In this document: positions 7,107 through 14,671 of the stretch, piece after piece
Position numbering within the stretch: position 1 is the first letter of the stretch
Layout: each line of letters starts with the position of its first letter
Source of the DNA: Arenibacter aquaticus
GTDB taxonomy: Bacteria; Bacteroidota; Bacteroidia; Flavobacteriales; Flavobacteriaceae
DNA: 64,000 nucleotides
Direction of reading: 5' to 3'
Assembly (NCBI RefSeq): GCF_003957295.1
Contig: NZ_RQPJ01000014.1
Coordinates: 132,060 to 196,059, forward strand
Made by a program: the position numbers and the translations under genes
The notes under the pieces: model-generated
What the model saw: only the letters and a program-made list of their open reading frames with translations
Database searches by the model: none
Told to the model about the DNA's origin: nothing

Positions 7107-8732
7107 TTATTTAATGTTCTTTTGCTGATTTACATTTCGTTTTTTTACGATAGCGGATATTATTTCCTCGTAATTCTCAAGTTCTTTTTGGGTCTCCCGC
7201 TTTTTTAGTTTTTTCAGGTCCTCGCTTAGACCTTTGTATAGCGAGAAGCACATGATAATGAGAATAACGGCAAAGGGCAATCCCGTAACTATGGTAGCCG
7301 TTTGCAGCGCTTGGAGTCCCCCGCCCAATAACAGCACTGCTGCAACACTTCCCTCCCCTATGGCCCAAAAGATCCTTTGGCCTACTGGAGCATCTATTTT
7401 ACCCCCAGAGGTTAAATTATCCACTACCAAAGATCCGGAGTCGGAGGAAGTAACAAAAAAACCTGCAATTAAGACGATGGCAATAATATTCAATACGAAG
7501 GCAAATGGATAATCTTCCAGAAACACAAAAAGCGCGGTGGCAACATTATCGTTAACGGCATCCACAATTGTATTATCTCCAAGAAGCGCCTGATGCACCG
7601 CAGTACTCCCAAAAGCAGATATCCAAAAAAAAGTGACGATAGAAGGCACTATCAACACCCCTAGAATAAATTCACGAACGGTTCGTCCTTTGGATATACG
7701 GGCAATAAACATTCCCACAAAAGAAGACCAGGCAATCCACCATCCCCAATAAAAAATGGTCCAAGTATTTTGCCAATTGGAATCGCTGTAACTTTCTGTC
7801 CAGGTGGCAATTTCAAGAAAACCTGATAGGTAATTCCCAGTGTTTTGTACAAAGGATTTAAAAATAAAAATAGTAGGTCCCAATATCAATACCACCAATA
7901 GGAACAGTACCGCTATTCTCATATTCCATTCACTCAAAACCCGCACCCCTTTATCCACTCCCAAAACCACGGAAATGGTCGCAACCAAGGTTATTCCAAT
8001 AATTAATATAATCTGCGTCTGTACCCCGCTATCTATTCCAAAAAGGTGAAACAATCCTGCCGAAATTTGTTGAACGCCCATACCTAAGGATGTTGCAAGA
8101 CCAAACAAGGTGGCAAGTACGGCAAAGATGTCTATGGCATCGCCAATTTTCCCGTAGATCCTATCCCCTAAAAATGGATAAAATATAGATCTAATGGTGA
8201 GTGGAAGACCCCGTGAATAGGTAAAATATGCCAAGGACAAGCCTACCAGTGCATAAATGGCCCAGGCGTGAAAACCCCAGTGTAAAAAAGTAAATTTCAT
8301 GGCTTCGTTGGCTGCTTCGGCAGTTCCGCCATCTGCCATTGGCGGACTCATAAAATGATAAATAGGTTCCGAAATACTCCAAAACAACAGCCCAATTCCC
8401 ATACCGGCACTAAACAGCATGGCAAACCAAGAAATCGTTTTAAATTCGGGTTTTGCACTTTGCCCACCAATTCTTAACTGCCCATATTTACTAAAGGCCA
8501 GATAAATCATAAATATTAAAAAAACATTAGCGCTCAATACAAAAAACCAACCCGATTTTCTTGCAACATAATCCTGGATGGCGGTAAAATATTGCTCGGC
8601 GCTCTCCTTGTACATCAGGGTCAATGTTATAATGATGATGATGGTAATGGCCGAAGTAAAAAATACCGGACCATTCACATCCAATCCAAATATGGATTGT
8701 TTCTCATCACTCCTAATAATCTTCTTAGCCAT
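7107..8732 (-). CDS. BCCT-family betaine/carnitine/choline transporter
   Basis: A 541-residue inner-membrane carrier with about 12 hydrophobic segments. Family marks are GMGIGLLFWSISEPIYHF at about 110-127 (the GMGIG form is that of sodium-coupled members such as BetP), and the Trp-rich segment FYWGWWIAWSSFVGMFIARISKG at about 325-350. ISKGRTVREFILGVLIVPS is also typical. The C-terminus is a short charged tail (KKLKKRETQKELENYEE), a place where BetP-type carriers sense osmotic stress. The substrate is probably glycine betaine or another trimethylammonium compound. It lies between a porin-like gene (54-base gap) and a Usp gene (8-base gap), which suggests a compatible-solute uptake operon. Confidence 0.93.
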   Translation of the reverse strand: MAKKIIRSDEKQSIFGLDVNGPVFFTSAITIIIIITLTLMYKESAEQYFTAIQDYVARKSGWFFVLSANVFLIFMIYLAFSKYGQLRIGGQSAKPEFKTISWFAMLFSAGMGIGLLFWSISEPIYHFMSPPMADGGTAEAANEAMKFTFLHWGFHAWAIYALVGLSLAYFTYSRGLPLTIRSIFYPFLGDRIYGKIGDAIDIFAVLATLFGLATSLGMGVQQISAGLFHLFGIDSGVQTQIILIIGITLVATISVVLGVDKGVRVLSEWNMRIAVLFLLVVLILGPTIFIFKSFVQNTGNYLSGFLEIATWTESYSDSNWQNTWTIFYWGWWIAWSSFVGMFIARISKGRTVREFILGVLIVPSIVTFFWISAFGSTAVHQALLGDNTIVDAVNDNVATALFVFLEDYPFAFVLNIIAIVLIAGFFVTSSDSGSLVVDNLTSGGKIDAPVGQRIFWAIGEGSVAAVLLLGGGLQALQTATIVTGLPFAVILIIMCFSLYKGLSEDLKKLKKRETQKELENYEEIISAIVKKRNVNQQKNIK

Positions 8733-8786
8733 AAAATATGTAGTTTTTAATGTAATTTCTAAATGCGTAAAAAATATGTATAAAAG

Positions 8787-9938
8787 CTAAAAATAGTAGC
8801 CAATATTAATGTTGAACCTTGCTTCCCATTTGGCATCCAGATTGCCTACAGAGAAATCGTCCACAAAATTTCCGCCCAACCAGGAATGATTATATCCTGC
8901 GGCATAGTCAAAATAAGTATAAACATTTCCGGCAGAAACCAAAAATCCGGTTACGTTCATATATGAATCGGTGAATCCGGAAGCTTTTTTCTGCATAAAG
9001 CCAAAATCATTATAAAACTGTAAATTGGTAATCGGCCCCCATGCTACGCCAACATTTTTAGTAATTGCCAAAGAATACATGTTAAAATCGGAAGCCACTT
9101 TATAAGGTGTCCCATAAGCCGCCATGGTAATGGCATCCCTGGACGTCCCCTCTGCATTCTCAGGATTGTGCGAAGCCACTATAAATTGGGCCTTCCCATT
9201 CCATGTTCCATGCGTAATTTCATAGTGGGCGGCAAATGCAGCATGATCTCCCATTTCTTGGGTATCTAAGTTATACAGTCCGCCATATTCCAAGGAAAAA
9301 CCCAATCTACTGGCAGCTTCCTCTCCAAATTTGTAGATAAATTTTCCGTTGAACTGATTTACTTCTTTGTTCCTACCTGTGATATCATAGGAATAGCGGT
9401 TGGGGGAAGTTTCAGTATTGTTGCCGAATCTCAATTCCTCCGCATTTTTGAAAAATGCCAGCTGATATTCAAACTTTTCCCCTGTATGCAAGTACTTCAC
9501 CCCCATATCGTGGTCATCTTCCATTCCTACATAATAGGATAGGTTAAAAAACCAGTTATGGGAATTGTACTGTTGAATTCCAAAAGGAACCTGTGTTAAG
9601 CCAATATGAATTTGATCTACTTCATTGAAATTGTATCCTACCCACCCCTGCTTTAGAAATCCCCCTCCAAACCCTTCTGCATATAATCTGTATTCGGCAT
9701 TAAGAAACACTTCCTTATAAGCTGCTTCAGCATTAATCCGAAACATATCATAACCAAAATCCCCACCGCGATTTTTCTGACCTTCCTTCCATGAAGAGAG
9801 ATTATAATTAAAACGTAAGGCCCCTCCAATTTTGAGTTCCGGACTGTCCTGCGCCTTTACAGCTGAAGTCAGTAGAAATACCAAGGACACAAGACCAAAA
9901 GCCGAAGAAAACCGTAAACAAGTAATTTTTTGAATCAT
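8787..9938 (-). CDS. Outer-membrane beta-barrel, porin-like protein
   Basis: A 383-residue protein with a signal peptide (cleavage near AVKA-QD, residue about 29), alternating aromatic beta-strand pattern throughout, and a C-terminal aromatic residue (NIGYYF), the usual outer-membrane barrel signature. The repeated strand pattern (FLNAEYRLYAEGF, QIHIGLTQVPFGIQQY) resembles phosphate-selective-porin-type 16-strand barrels of Bacteroidota. As first gene of the operon with BCCT and Usp genes, it probably lets the transporter's substrate through the outer membrane. The substrate is inferred from context only. Confidence 0.8.
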   Translation of the reverse strand: MIQKITCLRFSSAFGLVSLVFLLTSAVKAQDSPELKIGGALRFNYNLSSWKEGQKNRGGDFGYDMFRINAEAAYKEVFLNAEYRLYAEGFGGGFLKQGWVGYNFNEVDQIHIGLTQVPFGIQQYNSHNWFFNLSYYVGMEDDHDMGVKYLHTGEKFEYQLAFFKNAEELRFGNNTETSPNRYSYDITGRNKEVNQFNGKFIYKFGEEAASRLGFSLEYGGLYNLDTQEMGDHAAFAAHYEITHGTWNGKAQFIVASHNPENAEGTSRDAITMAAYGTPYKVASDFNMYSLAITKNVGVAWGPITNLQFYNDFGFMQKKASGFTDSYMNVTGFLVSAGNVYTYFDYAAGYNHSWLGGNFVDDFSVGNLDAKWEARFNINIGYYF

Positions 9939-10488
9939 AGATGCAATTTTGACAATCTAATAATTTTTTAATAACACAAAAATCTGCGGTCCTAAAAATA
10001 TCCTTATACCAAGTCACTGATACCTCCTTGAAAATGCGACGCTCCATTACATCGGAAAAAAATCCATGGAGCAACTAAAAATCACTCCTGTCTCCATTTT
10101 GGACGCCCGCCTGATCAGCAAGGGCAGACCTGCCCATGAGGTATAAAATATGAGCAATCCTTTTTGTTGGCGTATAAATACCCCCCACTAAACCCTAGCA
10201 TTCCAAAAGGTCCCTGACCAAATGCCCAGAACTTTTACAAAGGTGCAGCATAAATATTCTCCATTACAATTTATTAGGACTGCTTTACCACACCTAGCAG
10301 TCCTGTGAAACGAATGGACATCGTTAGTTTTACAAACCCCATAAGAAACTGCATACAGCTATAAAAAAATTAATGTAACTTTAGCTTAATTATTCCCCCC
10401 ATTGTTATTGGCCAAGTATTACACTCTTAGTGCGAGCCCCTAAACGGACATGCCCCAAACAGTACCAATTATTAGAAAATAAGTAAAA
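9939..10488. other. Divergent intergenic region with a hairpin
   Basis: About 550 bases between the porin operon (leftward) and a lipoprotein gene (rightward). A perfect 9-bp inverted repeat, AGGACTGCT/AGCAGTCCT with an 11-nt loop, lies at 10276-10304; it has no T-run, so it is not a terminator. Around 10190-10250 the text loosely recalls the dispersed repeat block but too weakly to call. No clear TAnnTTTG box was found for either gene. Confidence 0.5.
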
Positions 10489-10935
10489 ATGAGGACATTT
10501 ATGTATTCGGCAGTATTCTTTTTTGTTTTGGCATCGGTCAGCTGCCAGTCAACTCCCGACTTTATTAAAGTGGAGGAATCTAAATTGGATATGGATAAAA
10601 TTACATCCATAAAGCAATTGGGCCATGAGATACTCACCGCCCAAAAAAATAATGGTCATTATAGTTTAACAAAAAAACAAGCTACTACCCAAATGGTAGA
10701 AGGGCTGAACGAGTCCGTTCAAAAAGCATCCTATAAAAAAATTAAAAGTCTTTTTGGCGACTATAGAGACCTTCAATTTAAATCCCTGCTGCGCGGCCTT
10801 AGTGGCGAAAAATATTTGATTTACAGGTTTAAGGGATATTTTGAGACCGATACGGACATTGAAGTGCGAATGGTATTCACTGAAGAGGAAAAATTAGCGG
10901 GATTTTTTATAAAACCCTGGAATGAAAGCCTATAA
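10489..10935 (+). CDS. Putative small lipoprotein of unknown function
   Basis: A 148-residue protein with a lipoprotein signal: MRTFMYSAVFFFVLASVSC with the lipidated Cys at 19. The mature part is mixed alpha/beta, with a Lys-rich helix region (QKASYKKIKSLFGDYRDLQ) and two closing beta-strands (YLIYRFKGYFETDTDIEVRMVF). This resembles small NTF2/DUF3887-like folds, but I cannot assign it. The codon pattern and lipobox support a real gene. An 80-base gap separates it from the next membrane gene on the same strand. Confidence 0.7.
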   Translation: MRTFMYSAVFFFVLASVSCQSTPDFIKVEESKLDMDKITSIKQLGHEILTAQKNNGHYSLTKKQATTQMVEGLNESVQKASYKKIKSLFGDYRDLQFKSLLRGLSGEKYLIYRFKGYFETDTDIEVRMVFTEEEKLAGFFIKPWNESL

Positions 10936-11014
10936 GTATGCACTCCTTAAGCCACCGCATCCTTTTCCGATGTTGGTCTACTCACATAAATGGCAACCCT
11001 AAGCATTGGATTAA

Positions 11015-11455
11015 ATGAACTGTTCCCTTTACAAACCACACCTGATTTTTTTACCCAGTATTCCCATTATTCTGACTTATGGAGCGTTACTGGGCAACGA
11101 GGTTTGGGACCTTAATATTTACGATACCTATTATGTTATTCGGTATACCGATCTATCCTATATGCTGTCCTTCCTGTTCGGCTGCATTGGACTGGGGTAT
11201 TGGATCATGGAAAAATACAACAAAAAGCTATCTACATGGCTGAGCATCATTCACACAGCTTTGAGCATTGGCGGAATTTTACTTGTAATGTTTTTGGCTC
11301 AATTTTATAGGGGACCTATAAGGGAGTATGAGTTCAACAGCCTGCTTAGCTCACTTATTTCCGTGATTTGCTTTATTATCATTTTAGCCCAAGTTATTTT
11401 TCCGATCAATATACTATACGGACTTACCAAAAATAAAAACCATAATAGTAGCTGA
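11015..11455 (+). CDS. Small integral membrane protein with a DTYYVI motif
   Basis: A 146-residue protein with four predicted membrane helices at about 10-27, 48-66, 75-98 and 110-135. The sequence NIYDTYYVIRYTDLSYM between helices 1 and 2 resembles the short DTYYV motif seen in cytochrome oxidase subunit I and in a set of small Bacteroidota membrane proteins. None of the haem or copper histidines of oxidases is present, so it is not an oxidase subunit. Function unknown. Encoded downstream of the small lipoprotein gene, with which it may be co-transcribed. Confidence 0.6.
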   Translation: MNCSLYKPHLIFLPSIPIILTYGALLGNEVWDLNIYDTYYVIRYTDLSYMLSFLFGCIGLGYWIMEKYNKKLSTWLSIIHTALSIGGILLVMFLAQFYRGPIREYEFNSLLSSLISVICFIIILAQVIFPINILYGLTKNKNHNSS

Positions 11456-11945
11456 TAACTGCAGTAGGTACATGACAAATGTAAAGACAATTACATCCCC
11501 TAAGAAAAGCAAAAACAGCTCCCGCCCGATTATTGGGGGCATCAACCAAGAACAACAGCCTACAACCTTCCTTAAAATAAAATATAACATTCTTTAATAA
11601 CGCAAGTCCAAACCCTAATTCCCGTTTGATTGATGAGGGCATTTGAGCTTATGGGATAGAAGAAATTATAAACCCCATTAGGAAACAAGTCAAGTGTTTG
11701 GATAAGATGGTCATTGAATTGGCAAAAGACCGAAAAATGGAATAAATTTTAAGGCATACCTAAAAGTCTGTAGGGCAAAAAAGTTAGGAAGCATTTGTAC
11801 TGCCCGATCATATATTAAACAAAAATACAAGGGTATTGTTTAGCAGCTCCAAGGCCACCTATAAGTGAATTGCCTTATAAAATAACACTTTTCGTTACTT
11901 TCAGCCCTCCGATTGCCAAATAATTCTTAAATCATTTTGCCGTTT
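11456..11945. other. Intergenic stretch with a possible gene remnant
   Basis: No intact gene. Bases 11650-11745 encode an open stretch GIEEIINPIRKQVKCLDKM, then VIELAKDRKME and stop, without a start codon. It looks protein-like (amphipathic helix) and may be the tail of a lost gene, but I cannot name the family. The remainder shows nothing. Confidence 0.35.
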
Positions 11946-11961
11946 CAAAGCAACTGCTTAG
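11946..11961. promoter_or_regulatory. TetR operator half of a shared pair (site 1)
   Basis: CAAAGCAACTGCTTAG lies 24 bases before the TetR ATG. It matches, at 15 of 16 positions, the reverse complement of the perfect palindrome at 12568-12583 in front of the next gene. TetR proteins bind such 14-16 bp dyads; binding here would repress its own gene. Confidence 0.6.
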
Positions 11962-11984
11962 TTTTGTTGCGTAGTTTAGAAGCA

Positions 11985-12548
11985 ATGGCTAGAAAAAAAC
12001 AATATAATGAACAAGAAGTAATAGACAAGGCCATGGCCCTTTTCTGGAGAAATGGCTATGAGGCCACTTCTGTTCGTATGTTGGAAAAGGAAATGGGCAT
12101 TAACCAATTTTCCATCTATGCTAGTTTTGGCAGCAAGCACGGGGTATTTCTAGAAAGCATCAATACCTATAAAAAAAGGATAAAATGCATTACCGATAAA
12201 TTGCAGGCATCCCAAAACGGGAAAGAAGGAATTAAACAGTACTTCTATGACTTTCTAAAATTTGCCCGTGAAAATAATGTAAACAAAGGCTGTCTGGTTA
12301 CCAATACCGTAAATGAAATTAAGAAGGAATCAGATCCAGTTTTAATGGAAGAATTATCAAAATTTGCGGATGGCATCAAACAACTGTTCCTTAACAACCT
12401 ATTGCAGGACCCAAACAAAAACCCCCAATTGGCAAAAAAACAGGCCAACTACCTTATGAACTGCATTTTGGGCATATCGGTAGCCTCCAAGGTTTTTAAG
12501 CAAAGTGAGCTAGACGATATAATCGAAATTACCTTTATGAACATCTAA
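11985..12548 (+). CDS. TetR/AcrR-family transcriptional repressor
   Basis: A 187-residue protein. The N-terminal HTH at residues about 8-55 (VIDKAMALFWRNGYEATSVRMLEKEMGINQFSIYASFGSKHGVF) is standard TetR. The C-terminal all-helical ligand domain contains KGCLVTNTVNEI, typical of the subgroup near the C-terminal TetR_C family often linked to reactive electrophile sensing; Cys residues at about 66, 101 and 159 could sense such compounds. An in-frame TTG exists at 11937, but ATG 11985 gives the canonical start MARKKQYNEQEV and leaves operator site 1 outside the gene. The next gene, 69 bases downstream, has the same operator and is the likely target. Confidence 0.9.
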   Translation: MARKKQYNEQEVIDKAMALFWRNGYEATSVRMLEKEMGINQFSIYASFGSKHGVFLESINTYKKRIKCITDKLQASQNGKEGIKQYFYDFLKFARENNVNKGCLVTNTVNEIKKESDPVLMEELSKFADGIKQLFLNNLLQDPNKNPQLAKKQANYLMNCILGISVASKVFKQSELDDIIEITFMNI

Positions 12549-12567
12549 CATTTTTTTTAACCCTAAA

Positions 12568-12583
12568 CTAAGCAGTTGCTTAG
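12568..12583. promoter_or_regulatory. TetR operator, perfect palindrome (site 2)
   Basis: CTAAGCA-GT-TGCTTAG is a perfect 7-bp inverted repeat with a 2-base centre, 34 bases before the AhpD-like gene start. It equals the reverse complement of site 1 (11946-11961) with one change. The coincidence of a 16-base dyad in front of both genes is strong evidence for common control by the TetR protein. Confidence 0.68.
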
Positions 12584-12617
12584 ATATATTTTAAATTAAT
12601 CCTTAAATACAATAACG

Positions 12618-13184
12618 ATGAGTACATTAACAAATCACAGCATTGAATCTGCACCGGCAGAAAGCAAGCCCCTATTGGAGAGTTCCCTTAAAGCTTGGGG
12701 CAGTATCCCTAACCTTCACGGTGTATTGGCCGGATCCCCAGGCCTATTGAAAGCCTATCAGGACTTACACCAACTATTCCAAAATACTTCCTTTGACGCG
12801 GAAGAACTTACGGTAGTTTGGCAAACCATTAATGTGGAGCACGAATGCCACTACTGTGTTCCCGCACATACTGCCATTGCCAAAATGATGAAAGTAGACG
12901 ATAGCATTACAGAGGCCTTGCGCAACAAAAAGCCAATGCCTACAAGCAAATTGCAGGCCTTGCACCAAACTACCCTTTCTATAGTTCGGAACAGGGGCAA
13001 TATAAAAGAAGAGGACATACAGGCGTTTTACGCCGCTGGATATGGAGAGCGACAATTGCTTGAAATTATCCTAGGACTTTCACAAAAAGTAATAAGCAAC
13101 TACGTAAACCATATTGCCAAAACCCCTGTGGACAAACCCTTTGAAAAGTACGCCTGGAATGGCCAAGAAGTGGCTGCGCAATAA
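12618..13184 (+). CDS. Carboxymuconolactone decarboxylase/AhpD-like protein
   Basis: A 188-residue all-helical protein of the CMD/AhpD superfamily. The active-site motif EHECHYCVPAHTAIA at about residues 74-88 has the redox pair CxxC followed by His, as in AhpD-type alkylhydroperoxidases, where it reduces peroxides or regenerates peroxiredoxin. The length suits one full domain plus an N-terminal extension (SAPAESKPLLESSLKAWGSIPNLHGVLA) typical of the peroxidase-related subfamily. It is preceded by the shared TetR operator and followed by a strong terminator, so it forms a one-gene unit under TetR control, probably for peroxide or electrophile stress. Confidence 0.88.
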   Translation: MSTLTNHSIESAPAESKPLLESSLKAWGSIPNLHGVLAGSPGLLKAYQDLHQLFQNTSFDAEELTVVWQTINVEHECHYCVPAHTAIAKMMKVDDSITEALRNKKPMPTSKLQALHQTTLSIVRNRGNIKEEDIQAFYAAGYGERQLLEIILGLSQKVISNYVNHIAKTPVDKPFEKYAWNGQEVAAQ

Positions 13185-13205
13185 GCAAAGCTCTAAAGGA
13201 ACGCT

Positions 13206-13239
13206 AAAAAACCTCCTGCCGCTTGGCAGGAGGTTTTTT
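13206..13239 (+). terminator. Rho-independent terminator after the AhpD-like gene
   Basis: Stem CCTCCTGCC / GGCAGGAGG (13212-13220 and 13224-13232) with a 3-base loop, followed by TTTTTT. It has a preceding A-run and is the cleanest terminator in the window. Confidence 0.9.
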
Positions 13240-13455
13240 ATGGAAAAATATTAAAATCCATCATATATATGGATCAACAGACAACGTAAGCTACGTAAGT
13301 ACATTACAAATTAAGATGACGTGATAACGGCAACCAGTTACTGAATGGTAAGGCTATCATAGCAACATTCTTATAGCACAATGCCCAAAAAAGTGTAATT
13401 GTTATCCCATTACACACTGGACTCCAAAAAAATTAACACTTAACATTCCATTTAG

Positions 13456-13477
13456 TTAGGATTCCTTACTATATTTG
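13456..13477 (+). promoter_or_regulatory. Promoter of the thioredoxin-like gene with MarR-type operator
   Basis: A -7 box TATATTTG at 13470-13477 matches the Bacteroidota consensus TAnnTTTG exactly. Directly upstream, 13456-13468 reads TTAGGATTCCTTA, a 6+1+6 dyad with one mismatch. The same dyad recurs at 13766-13778 and 13838-13850 near the MarR gene, so the MarR protein probably controls this promoter. Confidence 0.65.
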
Positions 13478-13512
13478 TATGGCAATAGTGCAATAACCTA
13501 AAAATATAAACA

Positions 13513-13746
13513 ATGAAAAAATCGGTTTTTTATCACGCTGGCTGTCCTGTTTGTGTCAGTGCAGAACATGACATCCTGGAACTTATCGGAGAACAAAATG
13601 TAGAGATTGTACATTTTGGAAACAACAAATCACGAATCCCAGAGGCAGAAAAAGCTGGGGTTAAATCTGTTCCTGCCCTAGTTACCCCAAACGGCAATGT
13701 ATTGCACATTAATTATGGTGCTTCCATGGCCGATGTAAAAGCTTAA
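13513..13746 (+). CDS. Small thioredoxin/glutaredoxin-like protein
   Basis: A 77-residue one-domain thioredoxin fold. The redox motif GCPVC is at residues 10-14 with cysteines 11 and 14, right after the first strand, and the cis-proline element VPAL is near residue 54, both expected for glutaredoxin-like proteins. No signal peptide. The size is at the small end (glutaredoxins are about 80). It is expressed from its own TAnnTTTG promoter with a dyad shared with the following MarR gene, so it is probably a thiol reductant under redox control. Its substrate may include the regulator's own cysteines, which is inference. Confidence 0.85.
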   Translation: MKKSVFYHAGCPVCVSAEHDILELIGEQNVEIVHFGNNKSRIPEAEKAGVKSVPALVTPNGNVLHINYGASMADVKA

Positions 13747-13765
13747 CTTTTTTTATTTTATCTTG

Positions 13766-13855
13766 TTAGGACTCCTAATTTTTAAGGTCCCGGATTACAC
13801 CAATACACTAAGGCAGGAAAAAATGCCTTACCTATAATTAGGATTACTAACTTTG
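13766..13855 (+). promoter_or_regulatory. MarR gene promoter with two TTAGGA/TCCTAA operators
   Basis: TTAGGA-C-TCCTAA at 13766-13778 is a perfect dyad. TTAGGATTACTAA at 13838-13850 is a near copy that overlaps the -7 box TAACTTTG (13848-13855, an exact TAnnTTTG). A repressor bound there would block the promoter, which points to autoregulation by the MarR protein. Confidence 0.65.
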
Positions 13856-13879
13856 CCTGTCGGGCAAATCCCGACAGGC
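13855..13879 (+). repeat. Perfect 10-bp inverted repeat at the MarR transcription start
   Basis: GCCTGTCGGG (13855-13864) and CCCGACAGGC (13870-13879) with a CAAAT loop, followed by TTTTATATG where ATG is the start codon. Given the -7 box ending at 13855, transcription would start inside the left arm. This is thus more likely a DNA-level site, or a leader structure, than a terminator. Confidence 0.7.
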
Positions 13880-13885
13880 TTTTAT

Positions 13886-14497
13886 ATGAACAAGAGTATT
13901 TTTAACCCAGAACATCAAGAATCGGACATTTCCAGTAAAATTGTTGCAGGTCTCCAACGGATATCGGAAGCGTTCAAGGTATTGTTATGGGACAAAGCAA
14001 AAAACCTGGGATTGAGCCCCATCCAGATACAGATCCTACTATTTGTGGCTTATCACAAATCAGATCTTTGTAACGTAAGTCACCTTGCCAAGGAATTTAA
14101 TGTTACCAAACCTACCATTAGTGATGCCATAAGGGTTATGGACAAAAAAGGCTTGATCAGCAAACAATACTCCTCCAGTGATAGTAGGAGTTATTCCATA
14201 GGCCTGTCCCCACAAGGCCAACGTATAATTGATGAAACTGCCGATTTTGCCAATCCCCTACAGACTCAGCTCCAAACCACCAATCAAGAGGAATTGGAAC
14301 TGCTCTTTGGCACCTTGAGCAAGCTTATCTACCAATTGAACAGAAGTGGTATTCTAAACGTACAACGCAGTTGTTATGGTTGTAAATTCTACAGCAAGCA
14401 GGGAGATCAAGACTTTTGCAAGCTGCTCAACAAGGAATTGCTAAATACGGATATTCGATTGGACTGCCCGGAATTTGAAGAAAGGAAAACCAGCTAA
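13886..14497 (+). CDS. MarR-family regulator with C-terminal cysteine cluster
   Basis: A 203-residue protein. Residues about 15-140 form the MarR winged helix (LSPIQIQILLFVAYHK, VSHLAKEFNVTKPTISDAIRVMDKKGLISKQ, DSRSYSIGLSPQG). An extra C-terminal tail carries RSCYGCKFYSKQGDQDFCK and later RLDCPEF: a C-x2-C-x11-C-x15-17-C arrangement that could hold an iron-sulfur cluster or zinc, or act as a thiol switch. An in-frame TTG upstream (13853) lies in the inverted repeat and -7 box, so ATG 13886 is preferred. The operator pattern suggests it represses itself and the thioredoxin-like gene. Confidence 0.87.
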   Translation: MNKSIFNPEHQESDISSKIVAGLQRISEAFKVLLWDKAKNLGLSPIQIQILLFVAYHKSDLCNVSHLAKEFNVTKPTISDAIRVMDKKGLISKQYSSSDSRSYSIGLSPQGQRIIDETADFANPLQTQLQTTNQEELELLFGTLSKLIYQLNRSGILNVQRSCYGCKFYSKQGDQDFCKLLNKELLNTDIRLDCPEFEERKTS

Positions 14498-14671
14498 GCC
14501 AACCCGCTACCACAGCGCTTGCCTAAAAATAATTTTTTACCATACCCTAAAACAGCTGTATCTAATCCTGTATAAGGTTGTGATATTTACACAGAATTAG
14601 GATATTTACCCTTTCCTTTCTTTCTTAGAAAACGGGAATACCTAAGGCTATTAGCATATTAATAAAAGAAC

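Noticed and set aside
11650-11745. Open stretch coding GIEEIINPIRKQVKCLDKM
   Set aside because: No start codon, preceded by a stop, no identifiable family; noted only as a possible remnant, not called as a gene.
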